From the NCBI GenBank assembly GCA_018816105.1, contig JAHIWE010000036.1:1-64000 (forward strand): a stretch of 64,000 nt of DNA, read 5' to 3'. Below are positions 21,099-30,991 of this stretch, one piece after another. Positions within the stretch are counted from its first letter, which is position 1, and each line of letters opens with the position of its first letter. This DNA comes from a bacterium. GTDB lineage: Bacteria; Campylobacterota; Campylobacteria; Campylobacterales; Arcobacteraceae. The position numbers were made by a program, and so were the translations under genes. The notes beneath the pieces were generated by a model, which ran no database searches, was not told where the DNA came from, and saw only the letters and a list, made by a program, of their open reading frames with translations.

Positions 21099-22480
21099 AA
21101 ATTCACCAACTATTTTTACGAACTTATATAGCTATTTTTGCAGCAATTCTAATCACTCTAACTTTAGTTACATATTTTTGGGCAAAAAATCTTTATTTAA
21201 ATCAAATTGAAAAAAACCTTATTCAAAATATTGATACCTTATCAATTGTTTTAGATGAAATGCAAAATATTCATAATATTACAAATATTGTAAAAAATCT
21301 ACGTACTGAATTAAATCTAAGAATCACAATTATTAATGAAGATGGAAAAGTAATAGCAGAAAGCGATAAACTTGAATTGTCAGATATTAACAATCATTCA
21401 AATAGAGTAGAAATAATTCAAGCTAGAAATGTTGGTATGGGTAAGGATACTAGAGAATCTGAAACTTTAAAAAAAGAACTTCTATATATTGCAAAAAAAA
21501 TCACTATTGAAAATCATATTTACTATATACGAATGGCTGATTATACAAATAAAATCACTGATAATTTTATGAAACTAACTTTTGATATATTTTTATTTAT
21601 TACCTTCTTTTTAATTATTGCATTTTTAGCTACATATTTTATTAGTATAAGAATAAAAAAAGAAGCTGATAGTATTTTATATTTTTTAACACAACTTTCA
21701 AACAAGAAGCAATCTTTTCCTCTAAATTCAACTTATACCTATGAATTTTATAAAATTGCAAAACTATTAAACAAAGTTGCCATCAAACTTTCAAAAAAAG
21801 AGAGACAAAAAGCCAAACAAACTGCCAAGCTAAAACTAGCAAATAGACAAAAAGATGAGATAATATCGGCCTTATCCCATGAATTCAAAAACCCAATTGC
21901 AATTATTTCTGGATATAGTGAAACAATTTTAAATGATGAACAAATGCCTCAGGCTATGAAAAATAAATTCTTAAGAAAAATACAAACAAATGCAATTAAA
22001 ATGTCTCATATAATAGATAAACTACGATTAACACTAAAACTAGAAGAAGGAAAACAAGAAATACTGCTACTTCCTTGTTCTATGAAAAAACTAATTGATA
22101 ATTGTGTAAGTGATTTACATGATAAATATAAAAATAGAGAAATTATTGTTTTAGGTGAAGATATCACTTTAAATGTAGATGAAACATTAATCTCAATGGC
22201 GATTTCAAATCTAATTGAAAATGCTTTAAAGTACTCAGAAGATGAAGTTATTGTTAAAATCAACGAAAATTCTATTTGTATTATAGATAAGGGAATTGGA
22301 ATTGAAATTAATGAGCTTGAAAATATAAATCAGAAATTTTATAGAGTATCAAACAATGGATGGAACAATTCCCTAGGGTTAGGGCTTTTTATTGTTCAAT
22401 CTGTACTATCATTACATAATTTTAACCTCGAAATAAGTTCAGAATTTGAAAAAGGTTCTCAATTTTGTATAAAATATTAA
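21092..22480 (+). CDS. Sensor histidine kinase (PhoR/PhosS-like)
   Basis: ALSHEFKNPIAIISGYSE H-box, NLIENALKYS, GLGLFIVQSV; TTG start overlapping the RR gene. Confidence 0.88.
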   Translation: MLKIHQLFLRTYIAIFAAILITLTLVTYFWAKNLYLNQIEKNLIQNIDTLSIVLDEMQNIHNITNIVKNLRTELNLRITIINEDGKVIAESDKLELSDINNHSNRVEIIQARNVGMGKDTRESETLKKELLYIAKKITIENHIYYIRMADYTNKITDNFMKLTFDIFLFITFFLIIAFLATYFISIRIKKEADSILYFLTQLSNKKQSFPLNSTYTYEFYKIAKLLNKVAIKLSKKERQKAKQTAKLKLANRQKDEIISALSHEFKNPIAIISGYSETILNDEQMPQAMKNKFLRKIQTNAIKMSHIIDKLRLTLKLEEGKQEILLLPCSMKKLIDNCVSDLHDKYKNREIIVLGEDITLNVDETLISMAISNLIENALKYSEDEVIVKINENSICIIDKGIGIEINELENINQKFYRVSNNGWNNSLGLGLFIVQSVLSLHNFNLEISSEFEKGSQFCIKY

Positions 22481-22555
22481 TTTATACTTAATTTAAGTAA
22501 TTTTTAAGTATTACTACACTATTATTTCACCTCATTAAAAAAGCGGAGAAAATAA

Positions 22556-22975
22556 ATGAAATTTACTCAAATGGCACATGCTAACGAAATCGAAAGAGAT
22601 TGGATAGTAGTTGATGCAACTGATAAAGTATTCGGAAGAATTATTACAGAAGTTGCTACTATCTTAAGAGGGAAAAACAAACCTTGTTTTACACCAAATG
22701 TAGACTGTGGAGATTTTGTTGTTATTATAAATGCATCAAAAGCAAAATTTTCTGGTAAAAAATTAGAAAGTAAAAATTACTTTACACACTCAGGTTATTT
22801 TGGTAGTACAAAAACTCACAAAATGTCTGAAATGTTTGAAAAAAATCCAGAAAAATTATACAAACTGGCAACAAGAGGTATGCTTCCAAAGACTACTCTT
22901 GGTAAAGCTATGTTAAAAAAATTAAAAGTATACGCAGGTAGCGAACACCCTCATACTGCGCAAATTAAAGGATAA
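22556..22975 (+). CDS. rplM: 50S ribosomal protein L13
   Basis: [29 protein letters not shown]. Confidence 0.97.
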   Translation: MKFTQMAHANEIERDWIVVDATDKVFGRIITEVATILRGKNKPCFTPNVDCGDFVVIINASKAKFSGKKLESKNYFTHSGYFGSTKTHKMSEMFEKNPEKLYKLATRGMLPKTTLGKAMLKKLKVYAGSEHPHTAQIKG

Positions 22976-22980
22976 TAGTA

Positions 22981-23370
22981 ATGGCAAAAGTATATGCAAC
23001 TGGAAGAAGAAAATCAGCAGTAGCTAAAGTATGGCTAGAAAATGGTAATGGTCAATTAACAGTTAATGGTCAATCTTTAGACGCATGGCTTGGTGGTCAT
23101 GAATCTATCAAAAAAAGAGTAATGCAACCATTAAATGTTGCTAAACAAGAAACTTCTGTAAACATTGTAGTAAAAACTCTTGGTGGTGGATATTCTGCAC
23201 AAGCTGACGCTGCAAGACACGGAATTTCAAGAGCACTAGTTGCTTTTGATGAGCAGTTTAGAGCAGTGTTAAAACCTTACGGTTTATTAACAAGAGATGC
23301 TAGATCTGTTGAAAGAAAAAAATACGGAAAGAAAAAAGCAAGAAAATCTTCTCAATTCTCAAAAAGATAA
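22981..23370 (+). CDS. rpsI: 30S ribosomal protein S9
   Basis: [15 protein letters not shown] ... [19 protein letters not shown]. Confidence 0.98.
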   Translation: MAKVYATGRRKSAVAKVWLENGNGQLTVNGQSLDAWLGGHESIKKRVMQPLNVAKQETSVNIVVKTLGGGYSAQADAARHGISRALVAFDEQFRAVLKPYGLLTRDARSVERKKYGKKKARKSSQFSKR

Positions 23371-23408
23371 TTGGTATTTTCGAAGAGTATATTTCTTACT
23401 GTTCTCAG

Positions 23409-23439
23409 AAAAAGGAGCGACTTTGTTGCTCCTTTTTTT
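23409..23439 (+). terminator. Terminator after rpsI
   Basis: AAAAAGGAGC-gactttgtt-GCTCCTTTTTTT. Confidence 0.88.
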
Positions 23440-23474
23440 ATGCTTATTTATATAAAAAAACTATACAATACCAT

Positions 23475-24977
23475 ATGAAATTATTAACTTACTATTTATT
23501 ACTTATTACCTACCTAAGTGCAAGTACCTTGAATCTATCAATGAGTTCAAGTCCTAGTCGATTAAATCCTATATTAGCAAATGATAGTGCGAGTAGTGAA
23601 ATATCTGATTGGCTTTTTAATGGCTTATTTAAATATGATAAAAATGGAAATCCAACTGTTGATTTAGCACAATCATATGAATTTAAAGATCCAACAACAC
23701 TAATAATAAAACTAAAAGAAAATGTACTTTGGCACGATGGTGTTAAGTTCTCTGCAAAAGATGTAATCTTTACATATGAAAAAATTATTGATCCAAAAGT
23801 ATTTAACTCTATTAAATCAAATTTTCAACAAGTAAAAAGTGTAAAAGTAATTGATGATTACACAATTGAAGTGATATATTCACAAGCATATTTTAAAGCA
23901 ATAGAAACTTGGATGGTTGGAATTCTTCCTTATCATCTTTTAAAAGATGAAGAAAATTTAATGACAAGCTCTTTTAATAAAAATCCAATAGGAACCGGTG
24001 CTTATAAATTAAAAGAGTTTAAAACTGCTCAAGATATAGAATTAATTGCAAATGAAAACTATTTTGAGGGAAAGCCTAAAATTGATAAAATCTTATATAA
24101 ATTTCTTCCTGATCCGAATACTTCATTTTTATATTTAAAACAAAAAAAACTTGATATTGGAGGATTAACTCCAATTCAAATAGATAGACAAATTGATAAT
24201 GATTTTAAAAACAAATTTACAATAATTCAAAAACCAAGTTTTGCATACTCATATTTAGGATTTAATCTAAAAAATGAAAAATTCAAAGATATTAGAATAA
24301 GACAAGCTTTATCATTAGCGATTGATAGACAAGAGATAGTGGATATTTTGTTTTTTGGATATGGAAAGATTTGTAATGGACCTTTTTTACCAGACTCATT
24401 TGCATATAATGAAGATGTAAAAACTATAAAACAAGATATAACAAAAGCAAAAGCTTTACTAAAAAAGGCTGGTTATGATGAAAACAATCCATTTACTTTT
24501 GAAATAGTTACAAATACGGGAAATGACACAAGAATAAACGCAGCACAAATATTACAATATCAGCTTGAAAAAGCTGGAGTTAAAATGAGTATCAAAGTAA
24601 TGGAGTGGCAAGCCTTTTTAAATACGGTTGTTCATCCAAAAAAATTTGAAGCAGTACTTTTGGGATGGTCACTTGCTTTAATGCCTGATGCTTTTCCACT
24701 TTGGCATAGCTCAAGTTCAAAATTAGGTGGATTTAATCTTGTTGCTTATGAAAATGAAAAAGTTGATATACTAATAGAGCAAGGTAGTACTACAATTAAT
24801 AGAGATGAATTAGGAAATATTTATAAAGAAATTTTTAAAATCATTGCTGATGATTTACCATATTTATTTTTATATATTCCAGATGCTATTACTGTGGTAA
24901 ATAAAGATATAAAAAATATAGAACCTTCATTTGTAGGAATAATGCACAATCAAAAAGATTGGGTAATTGAAGAATAA
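23475..24977 (+). CDS. Peptide/nickel-type ABC transporter substrate-binding protein (SBP family 5), no transporter genes adjacent
   Basis: LNPILANDSASSEISDWLFNGLFKYD, WHDGVKFSAKDVIFTYE, AKALLKKAGYDENNPF. Confidence 0.88.
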   Translation: MKLLTYYLLLITYLSASTLNLSMSSSPSRLNPILANDSASSEISDWLFNGLFKYDKNGNPTVDLAQSYEFKDPTTLIIKLKENVLWHDGVKFSAKDVIFTYEKIIDPKVFNSIKSNFQQVKSVKVIDDYTIEVIYSQAYFKAIETWMVGILPYHLLKDEENLMTSSFNKNPIGTGAYKLKEFKTAQDIELIANENYFEGKPKIDKILYKFLPDPNTSFLYLKQKKLDIGGLTPIQIDRQIDNDFKNKFTIIQKPSFAYSYLGFNLKNEKFKDIRIRQALSLAIDRQEIVDILFFGYGKICNGPFLPDSFAYNEDVKTIKQDITKAKALLKKAGYDENNPFTFEIVTNTGNDTRINAAQILQYQLEKAGVKMSIKVMEWQAFLNTVVHPKKFEAVLLGWSLALMPDAFPLWHSSSSKLGGFNLVAYENEKVDILIEQGSTTINRDELGNIYKEIFKIIADDLPYLFLYIPDAITVVNKDIKNIEPSFVGIMHNQKDWVIEE

Positions 24978-24999
24978 GAAAAAAAGGAATTAATAAAAT

Positions 25000-25659
25000 A
25001 TGAAAAAAGAAAAAATAATACTTTTTGATTTAGATGGAACATTAATAGATTCAACTGATGCTATTGTTTCAACTTTTTATCACACATTTAAAGAATTAGA
25101 ATTTAATTTTACAGGTAGTGATAAAAATATAAAAGATTTAATAGGTTATCCTTTAGATATTATGTATAAAGATTTAGGGATTGAAGATTCAAAAGTTTGG
25201 GATTTTGTTGATGCTTATAAAAACAGATATAGAGTTATCTCAAAAGAACAAACTACATTACTTGAAAATGCATATGAAGCTGTACTTTTAGCTTCACAAC
25301 TAGGAAGAGTAAGCGTTGTAACTACAAAAACTAGAATGTATACAATGCCATTGTTAGAACATTTTAATATTGCACATTTTTTTGAAATTGTAACAGGTAG
25401 AGAAAATGTACAAAATCCAAAACCACACCCAGAACCTATTTTAATTACACTTGAACAAATGAATTATAATAAAGATTTGCACGATGTATGGATGATTGGT
25501 GATACTAAACTTGATTTAATTGCTGCACGTGAAGCAAATATAAGATCAATTGGTGTTTTATGTGGATATGGTGAAATAAATGAGATACAAGAATACACTC
25601 AATTTATTCAAAAAGATGCAATAAGTGCAATAAATTTCCTAAAAAATCTAAAAGATTAA
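25000..25659 (+). CDS. HAD-family hydrolase (phosphoglycolate phosphatase-like)
   Basis: LFDLDGTLIDSTDAI, KPHPEPI, WMIGDTKLDLIAAREA. Confidence 0.85.
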   Translation: MKKEKIILFDLDGTLIDSTDAIVSTFYHTFKELEFNFTGSDKNIKDLIGYPLDIMYKDLGIEDSKVWDFVDAYKNRYRVISKEQTTLLENAYEAVLLASQLGRVSVVTTKTRMYTMPLLEHFNIAHFFEIVTGRENVQNPKPHPEPILITLEQMNYNKDLHDVWMIGDTKLDLIAAREANIRSIGVLCGYGEINEIQEYTQFIQKDAISAINFLKNLKD

Positions 25660-25689
25660 TTAAATTAATCAATTCTAACGCTCAAATAC

Positions 25690-25743
25690 TAATTAAATAT
25701 AGCTTAAATTTAATTTTTATATTATAAATACTATATTTAATTA
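25690..25743. repeat. AT-rich inverted repeat, 13-bp perfect arms
   Basis: AATTAAATATAG (25691-25702) / CTATATTTAATT (25731-25742) plus a flanking T-A pair. Confidence 0.5.
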
Positions 25744-25952
25744 AGATTTTATTCATATAATTATTTTAAGTTTAATTATTTTTTCCATATATCAAGAAAC
25801 ATCTATTTTATAGTACTTTCTTTGTATTTTTAATCTTTGTATTTTTTGTTATAGATAGTAAAAATAACTTTTAATTTTTATTTTACTGTAGCATTAAGTT
25901 ACATATATTTCATTTTCTTTTAAATAAAAGTGCCTTATAAGTTAAGATTATC

Positions 25953-25958
25953 TATAAT
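25953..25958 (+). promoter_or_regulatory. Candidate -10 box of the por operon
   Basis: TATAAT about 55 bp before the porG ATG in a 350-bp AT-rich intergenic region. Confidence 0.4.
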
Positions 25959-26013
25959 GTTGAAGACTAATTAAATTTTTTAAGTCAAATTTAATATTAA
26001 TTAAGGAGCCACT

Positions 26014-26577
26014 ATGTTAGAAATTAGATGGCATAGCCGTGCAGGTCAAGGTGCTGTTACAGGTGCTAAGGGTCTTGGGTCAATTGTTGCCGAATCTGGT
26101 AAACAAGTTCAAGCATTTGCATTCTATGGTTCAGCTAAAAGAGGTGCGTCGATGACAGCCTACAATAGAATAGATGATAAAGTAATTTTAAATCACGAAA
26201 AATATATGCAACCAGATTTTGTATTTATACTAGATCCAGGTTTAGCGTTAACTGATGATATTACTGCTAATGGTAAAGATACAACAAAATATATTATTAC
26301 AACACACCTTAGCAAAGGGGATCTAATTGCATTAGTTCCTGAATTACAAGGTATTGAAGATAGAGTTTTTGTACTTGATTGTTTTCAAATTGCAAGAGAT
26401 ACAATAGGAAAAGCTATTCCAAATACTCCAATGCTTGGTGCATTTATGAAAGTAAGTGGAATGTTTGATTTAGAACATTTCAAAGAAAAAATGCATGGTG
26501 TATTAAAAAAATTACCACCAAATATTATTGATGCAAATATGGTTGCAATCCAACGTGCTTACGATGAAGTTCATTAA
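26014..26577 (+). CDS. porG: Pyruvate:ferredoxin/flavodoxin oxidoreductase gamma subunit
   Basis: EIRWHSRAGQGAVTGAKGLGSIVAESGKQVQAFAFYGSAKRGA; first gene of a four-gene operon. Confidence 0.92.
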   Translation: MLEIRWHSRAGQGAVTGAKGLGSIVAESGKQVQAFAFYGSAKRGASMTAYNRIDDKVILNHEKYMQPDFVFILDPGLALTDDITANGKDTTKYIITTHLSKGDLIALVPELQGIEDRVFVLDCFQIARDTIGKAIPNTPMLGAFMKVSGMFDLEHFKEKMHGVLKKLPPNIIDANMVAIQRAYDEVH

Positions 26578-26587
26578 AGGATAAAAA

Positions 26588-26998
26588 ATGAGTAAACCAA
26601 TTAGTGAAATGGGATGGGATGAGTTAGTACCAGGTGCTGCTCTTTACACATTCGATGGAGATATAGATTATAATATTGCAGATATTCAACCAGAAGATAG
26701 AATGTATTCTGAAACTAGTTCGAAAAGTATGTCTGTAGGAGACTGGAGAGTTATTAAACCAGTTTGGAATTCTGAAACTTGTATTGACTGTCAAAATTGC
26801 TGGATATTCTGTCCAGATACATCAATTATTGCTAGAAATAAAGAGATGAAAGGTGTGGATTATGAACACTGTAAAGGTTGTGGTTTATGCGTAAGTGTTT
26901 GTCCTACAAACCCAAAATCATTATTAATGTTTAATGAATTTGAAACAGTAGAAAATGCACTTTCACAATGGCCTGAGAAAAAGAAGAAAGGTGAATAA
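26588..26998 (+). CDS. porD: Pyruvate oxidoreductase delta subunit (2x[4Fe-4S])
   Basis: CIDCQNCWIFCPDT and CKGCGLCVSVCPTNP. Confidence 0.92.
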   Translation: MSKPISEMGWDELVPGAALYTFDGDIDYNIADIQPEDRMYSETSSKSMSVGDWRVIKPVWNSETCIDCQNCWIFCPDTSIIARNKEMKGVDYEHCKGCGLCVSVCPTNPKSLLMFNEFETVENALSQWPEKKKKGE

Positions 26999-27000
26999 CA

Positions 27001-28242
27001 ATGAATAAAAGAGTAATGGACTTAAAAAAAGTAGAAGTTTGGGATGGAAATATGGCAAACTCACAAGCTTTGAGACAAGCTGATGTAGATGTTATTGCTG
27101 CTTATCCTATTACACCTTCAACTGCAACTGTTGAAAACTATTGTATGTTCCATGCAAATGGTTATGTTGATGGTGAAGTAATTATGACAGAATCTGAGCA
27201 TGCTGCAATGTCTGCATGTATTGGAGCTGGAGCTGCTGGTGGTAGAGTTGCAACTGCAACTTCTTCACAAGGTTTAGCACTTATGATTGAAACTTTATAC
27301 CAAGCATCTGGAATGAGAATTCCTGTTGTTTTATGTCTTGTAAATAGAGCACTTGCAGCTCCACTAAATGTAAATGGTGACCACTCAGATTTATATTTAA
27401 CAAGAGATTCTGGTTGGATTTCAATTGATGCATTTTCACCTCAAGAAGCTTATGATATGACATTAATGTCATTTAAAATTTCTGAGCATCCAGCTGTTAG
27501 ATTACCTGTAATTTCTAACCAAGATGGATTTATGACATCACATACAGCTCAAAATGTTACTCCATTAGAAGATGATGTAGCTTGTAAATTTGTAGGTGAT
27601 TACTTACAAGTAAATGCTTTATTAAACTTTGATAAACCAGTAACTCATGGTGTACAAACTGAACAAGATTGGCACTTTGAACATAAAGCTAAACAACATG
27701 CGGCATTAATGGGTTCTAAAAAAGTAATTTTAGAAACATTTGCGCAATTTAAAGAATTAACAGGGAGAGAATATAAACTTGTTGAAACTTATGGTGATGC
27801 AGATGCCAATATTGCAATCGTATGTTTAGGTTCAACTTTTGAAACAGCAATGCTTGCAATTGAACAATTAAAAGAAGAAGGTATTAATGCTTGTGTTGTT
27901 GCACCTAGAGTATTTAGACCATTCCCACTTGAAGAAATTGCGGAGGCTTTACAAGGTATGAAAGCTATTGCTTGTATGGATAGATCAGCTCCTGGTGGAA
28001 CAGTTGGAACACTTTATAATGAAATATCTGGAGCATTAATTAACACGCCTGCACGTCCTATAATATCTAACTTAATTTATGGATTAGGTGGAAGAGATAT
28101 GACTGTTGCTGGATTAAAAAATATTTTTAGAACATTAGATAAAGAGGCTCGTGAAGGTAAATTATCTGGAAAAATTCAAAGATTCATTGGAGTTAGAGGT
28201 CCAGAATTAAGCTTTTATGAGGCACAAGGAGTACAAAAATGA
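27001..28242 (+). CDS. porA: Pyruvate oxidoreductase alpha subunit
   Basis: AAYPITPSTATVENY, ESEHAAMSACIGAGAAGGRVATATSSQGLALM. Confidence 0.93.
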   Translation: MNKRVMDLKKVEVWDGNMANSQALRQADVDVIAAYPITPSTATVENYCMFHANGYVDGEVIMTESEHAAMSACIGAGAAGGRVATATSSQGLALMIETLYQASGMRIPVVLCLVNRALAAPLNVNGDHSDLYLTRDSGWISIDAFSPQEAYDMTLMSFKISEHPAVRLPVISNQDGFMTSHTAQNVTPLEDDVACKFVGDYLQVNALLNFDKPVTHGVQTEQDWHFEHKAKQHAALMGSKKVILETFAQFKELTGREYKLVETYGDADANIAIVCLGSTFETAMLAIEQLKEEGINACVVAPRVFRPFPLEEIAEALQGMKAIACMDRSAPGGTVGTLYNEISGALINTPARPIISNLIYGLGGRDMTVAGLKNIFRTLDKEAREGKLSGKIQRFIGVRGPELSFYEAQGVQK

Positions 28243-29207
28243 GTACACTAGTTAATACACAAAAAGAAATTAAAAATTTAAAATCATTCTCAACAGCAGC
28301 TGAAAGATTTGAAGGTTCGCACCTTTTATGTCCAGGTTGTGCTCACTCTATTATTGTAAGAGAAGTTTTAAATGCAACAAATGATAACTTAGTTGTTTCA
28401 GCATCTACTGGATGTTTAGAAGTTTGTACAGCTATTTATCCTCATACTTCATGGGATTGTTCTTGGATTCATATTGGATTTGAAAACTCTTCAACTGCAA
28501 TGGCAGGTGTTGAAACTATGAATAAAGCATTAAGAAATAAAGGAAGAATATCTGAAGATACACCTGAACCAAAGTTTGTAACATTTGGTGGAGATGGTTC
28601 AACTTATGATATTGGATTCCAATGGATTTCTGGATGTTTTGAAAGAGGACATGACTTTATGTATGTTTGTTTAGACAATGAAGTTTATGCAAATACAGGA
28701 GGTCAAAGATCATCTTCGACACCAATTGGAGCTAGTACAACAACTGCACCAGCTGGAAGTCATTCTTATGGTGAGAAAAGACAGAAAAAAGATATCGTAT
28801 CTATTATGGCAGCGCATGGTGCTCCTTATGTTGCACAAGTAGCTCCTAATAAATGGAAAGATATGGTTAAAAAAATCCAAAGAGGATTTGATACAAAAGG
28901 ACCTGTATTTATCAATGCAATGTCAGCTTGTACAACTGAATGGAAATTTGCTCCAAATCAAACTATTGAAGTTTCTGATTTAGCAGTTGATTCATTAGTT
29001 TTCCCATTATATGAAATTATTGATGGAAGAGAATTAAACATCACGTATAGACCAAAAAACATCATTCCTGTTAGAGATTATTTAGGTGCACAACCAAGAT
29101 TTAAACATTTATTTAAACCTGAATATGAATACTTAATTGATGAATGGCAACAAAGAATCGACAAAAGATGGGAATTCTTACAAAAAAGAGAAGAAATCCG
29201 AATGTAA
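28239..29207 (+). CDS. porB: Pyruvate oxidoreductase beta subunit (TPP-binding)
   Basis: LCPGCAHSIIVREVL, FGGDGSTYDIGFQ, NEVYANTGGQRSSSTPIGA. Confidence 0.93.
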   Translation: MSTLVNTQKEIKNLKSFSTAAERFEGSHLLCPGCAHSIIVREVLNATNDNLVVSASTGCLEVCTAIYPHTSWDCSWIHIGFENSSTAMAGVETMNKALRNKGRISEDTPEPKFVTFGGDGSTYDIGFQWISGCFERGHDFMYVCLDNEVYANTGGQRSSSTPIGASTTTAPAGSHSYGEKRQKKDIVSIMAAHGAPYVAQVAPNKWKDMVKKIQRGFDTKGPVFINAMSACTTEWKFAPNQTIEVSDLAVDSLVFPLYEIIDGRELNITYRPKNIIPVRDYLGAQPRFKHLFKPEYEYLIDEWQQRIDKRWEFLQKREEIRM

Positions 29208-29222
29208 TTTCTTCTTTTGTTT

Positions 29223-29258
29223 GAAAAATAAAATCTTTTTTTAAAAGTTTTATTTTTC
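29223..29258 (+). terminator. Possible terminator after por operon
   Basis: GAAAAATAAAA / TTTTATTTTTC, 11-bp perfect but all-A/T-rich stem. Confidence 0.45.
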
Positions 29259-29302
29259 TTACATTTATATTACATTCTTTTTAAATACTATATATAAGTC
29301 TA

Positions 29303-29402
29303 TTAAATTACCTCCTGTTTTTTATATATGACATAAAAATACTAACAATTTTTCCTTTCCCCATTTCAATTTTTTTGCCTCCTATTGAAATGGGGATTTT
29401 TA
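29303..29402 (+). ncRNA. Candidate small RNA with CCUCCU motifs and an intrinsic terminator
   Basis: TATATA -10-like element at 29289-29296; stem CCCCATTTCAAT (29359-29370) / ATTGAAATGGGG (29384-29395), 13-nt loop TTTTTTGCCTCCT, then ATTTTTATTT; second CCTCCT near the predicted 5' end. Confidence 0.45.
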
Positions 29403-29491
29403 TTTCTAAATTTCAAAATTTTTTTTTTATTTTATTTTTCTTACATTTTTTTCCTTTATCATAAAAATATAAATAACTCAAAAGGACTCAT

Positions 29492-30463
29492 ATGAAAATT
29501 CAATTTTCAAAAATCTGTAAAAATGTTGCATTAGCAAGTTGTCTAGTTGCAGGAATGGCTGTAACTTCTGTTGCATCAAGTGTTGAGAAAATTCACTTTT
29601 TAATCCCAGGAGGTGCTGGTGGTGGATGGGACGGAACAGCAAGAGGTGTTGGTGATGCATTAAAAAAATCTAACCTTGTTGGTGAAACATCTTATGAAAA
29701 CATGTCAGGTGGTGGTGGAGGTACTGCTATTGCTTATATGATTGAAACGGCACGAAAACAAGAAAATACTTTAATGATAAATTCAACTCCAATAGTAATT
29801 AGATCACTACAGGGTGTTTTCCCTCAATCATTCAGAGATTTATCTTTAGTTTCAGCTGTTGTTGCTGACTATGGAGTTCTTGTTGTTGCTGCTGATTCTA
29901 AATACAAAACGTGGGCTGATGTAAAAGCTTCATTTGAAAAAGATCCAACTGCACTAAAAATTGCAGGTGGAAGCTCAAGAGGAAGTATGGATCACTTAGT
30001 TGCTGCTCAAATTTTTAAGGCAGCAGGTGGGAATCCTACAAATGTAAGATATGTTCCTTATGATGCAGGTGGAAAAGCACTTGCAGGATTATTAACAGGT
30101 GAAGTAGATGTTCTTTCAACTGGTCTTGGTGAAGTTTTAGAAAAACATAAAAAAGGTGAACTAAGAATTATTGGTGTTACTTCTGATGAAGCTATTGATG
30201 GAGTTCCAAGTTTCAAAGAAATGGGTGTTGATGCATACTTTGCAAACTGGAGAGGATTCTTTGGAGCGCCTAATTTACCAGAAGAGAAAATTAATGCTTT
30301 TGCAAAAGTTTTCGCAGATATGTATAAAACAAAAGAGTGGGAAGAAGTTAGAGCTAGAAATGGTTGGTCAAATTTATATAAACCAACTGCTGCATTTAAA
30401 ACATTCTTAGAAAAACAAGAAGAAGGTATCTCATCTTTAATGAAAGAAATGGGGTTCCTATAA
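29492..30463 (+). CDS. tctC: Tripartite tricarboxylate transporter substrate-binding protein
   Basis: IHFLIPGGAGGGWDGTARG; followed by TctB- and TctA-like genes. Confidence 0.9.
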   Translation: MKIQFSKICKNVALASCLVAGMAVTSVASSVEKIHFLIPGGAGGGWDGTARGVGDALKKSNLVGETSYENMSGGGGGTAIAYMIETARKQENTLMINSTPIVIRSLQGVFPQSFRDLSLVSAVVADYGVLVVAADSKYKTWADVKASFEKDPTALKIAGGSSRGSMDHLVAAQIFKAAGGNPTNVRYVPYDAGGKALAGLLTGEVDVLSTGLGEVLEKHKKGELRIIGVTSDEAIDGVPSFKEMGVDAYFANWRGFFGAPNLPEEKINAFAKVFADMYKTKEWEEVRARNGWSNLYKPTAAFKTFLEKQEEGISSLMKEMGFL

Positions 30464-30505
30464 AATAAATAGAGCTTTTGCTCTGTTTATATAAAGGATT
30501 TAATT

Positions 30506-30991
30506 ATGACAAAAAATAGAATCGGATCATTATTCTTTTTAGCTTTTTCAACTTTTTATTTTTATAGAGTTTTTAGTATAAAAAAGATGCCAGGTAATCA
30601 ATTTGAGATTATGACAGCTTCAACTTTTCCTTTTTATATTGCAATTACTGGAATTGCAATATCAATTATATTAATAATATTATCATTTATAGAAAAAGAT
30701 CAAGCCAAATTATCATTACAATATATAAAATCATTAGATTTAAAAACAACATTATATTTTATTTTGGCGATGTTCTTTTATGGTTTCACTATGAAAGCAT
30801 GGGGATTTATTATTGCAACAGCTGTATTTTTAGCAATAGGTTTTTTAATATTAAAAGAAAAAAGTTTGAAAAAGATATTAATAATTTCAATTAGTGTATC
30901 AGTTGGTTTTTATTTACTATTAAACAATGTAATGGGTGTTTATATAGATGCTGGTGATTTAATCGACAATTTAGTAGGAGCTATATCATGA
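30506..30991 (+). CDS. tctB: Tripartite tricarboxylate transporter small membrane subunit
   Basis: 161 aa, four hydrophobic segments, between tctC and tctA. Confidence 0.85.
   Translation: MTKNRIGSLFFLAFSTFYFYRVFSIKKMPGNQFEIMTASTFPFYIAITGIAISIILIILSFIEKDQAKLSLQYIKSLDLKTTLYFILAMFFYGFTMKAWGFIIATAVFLAIGFLILKEKSLKKILIISISVSVGFYLLLNNVMGVYIDAGDLIDNLVGAIS

Noticed and set aside
23475-24977. Orphan peptide-type substrate-binding protein as a novel system
   Set aside because: Solitary SBPs are common and nothing nearby suggests a new function.
30171-30410. 79-aa ORF inside tctC
   Set aside because: Same-strand alternate frame of a confidently identified gene.
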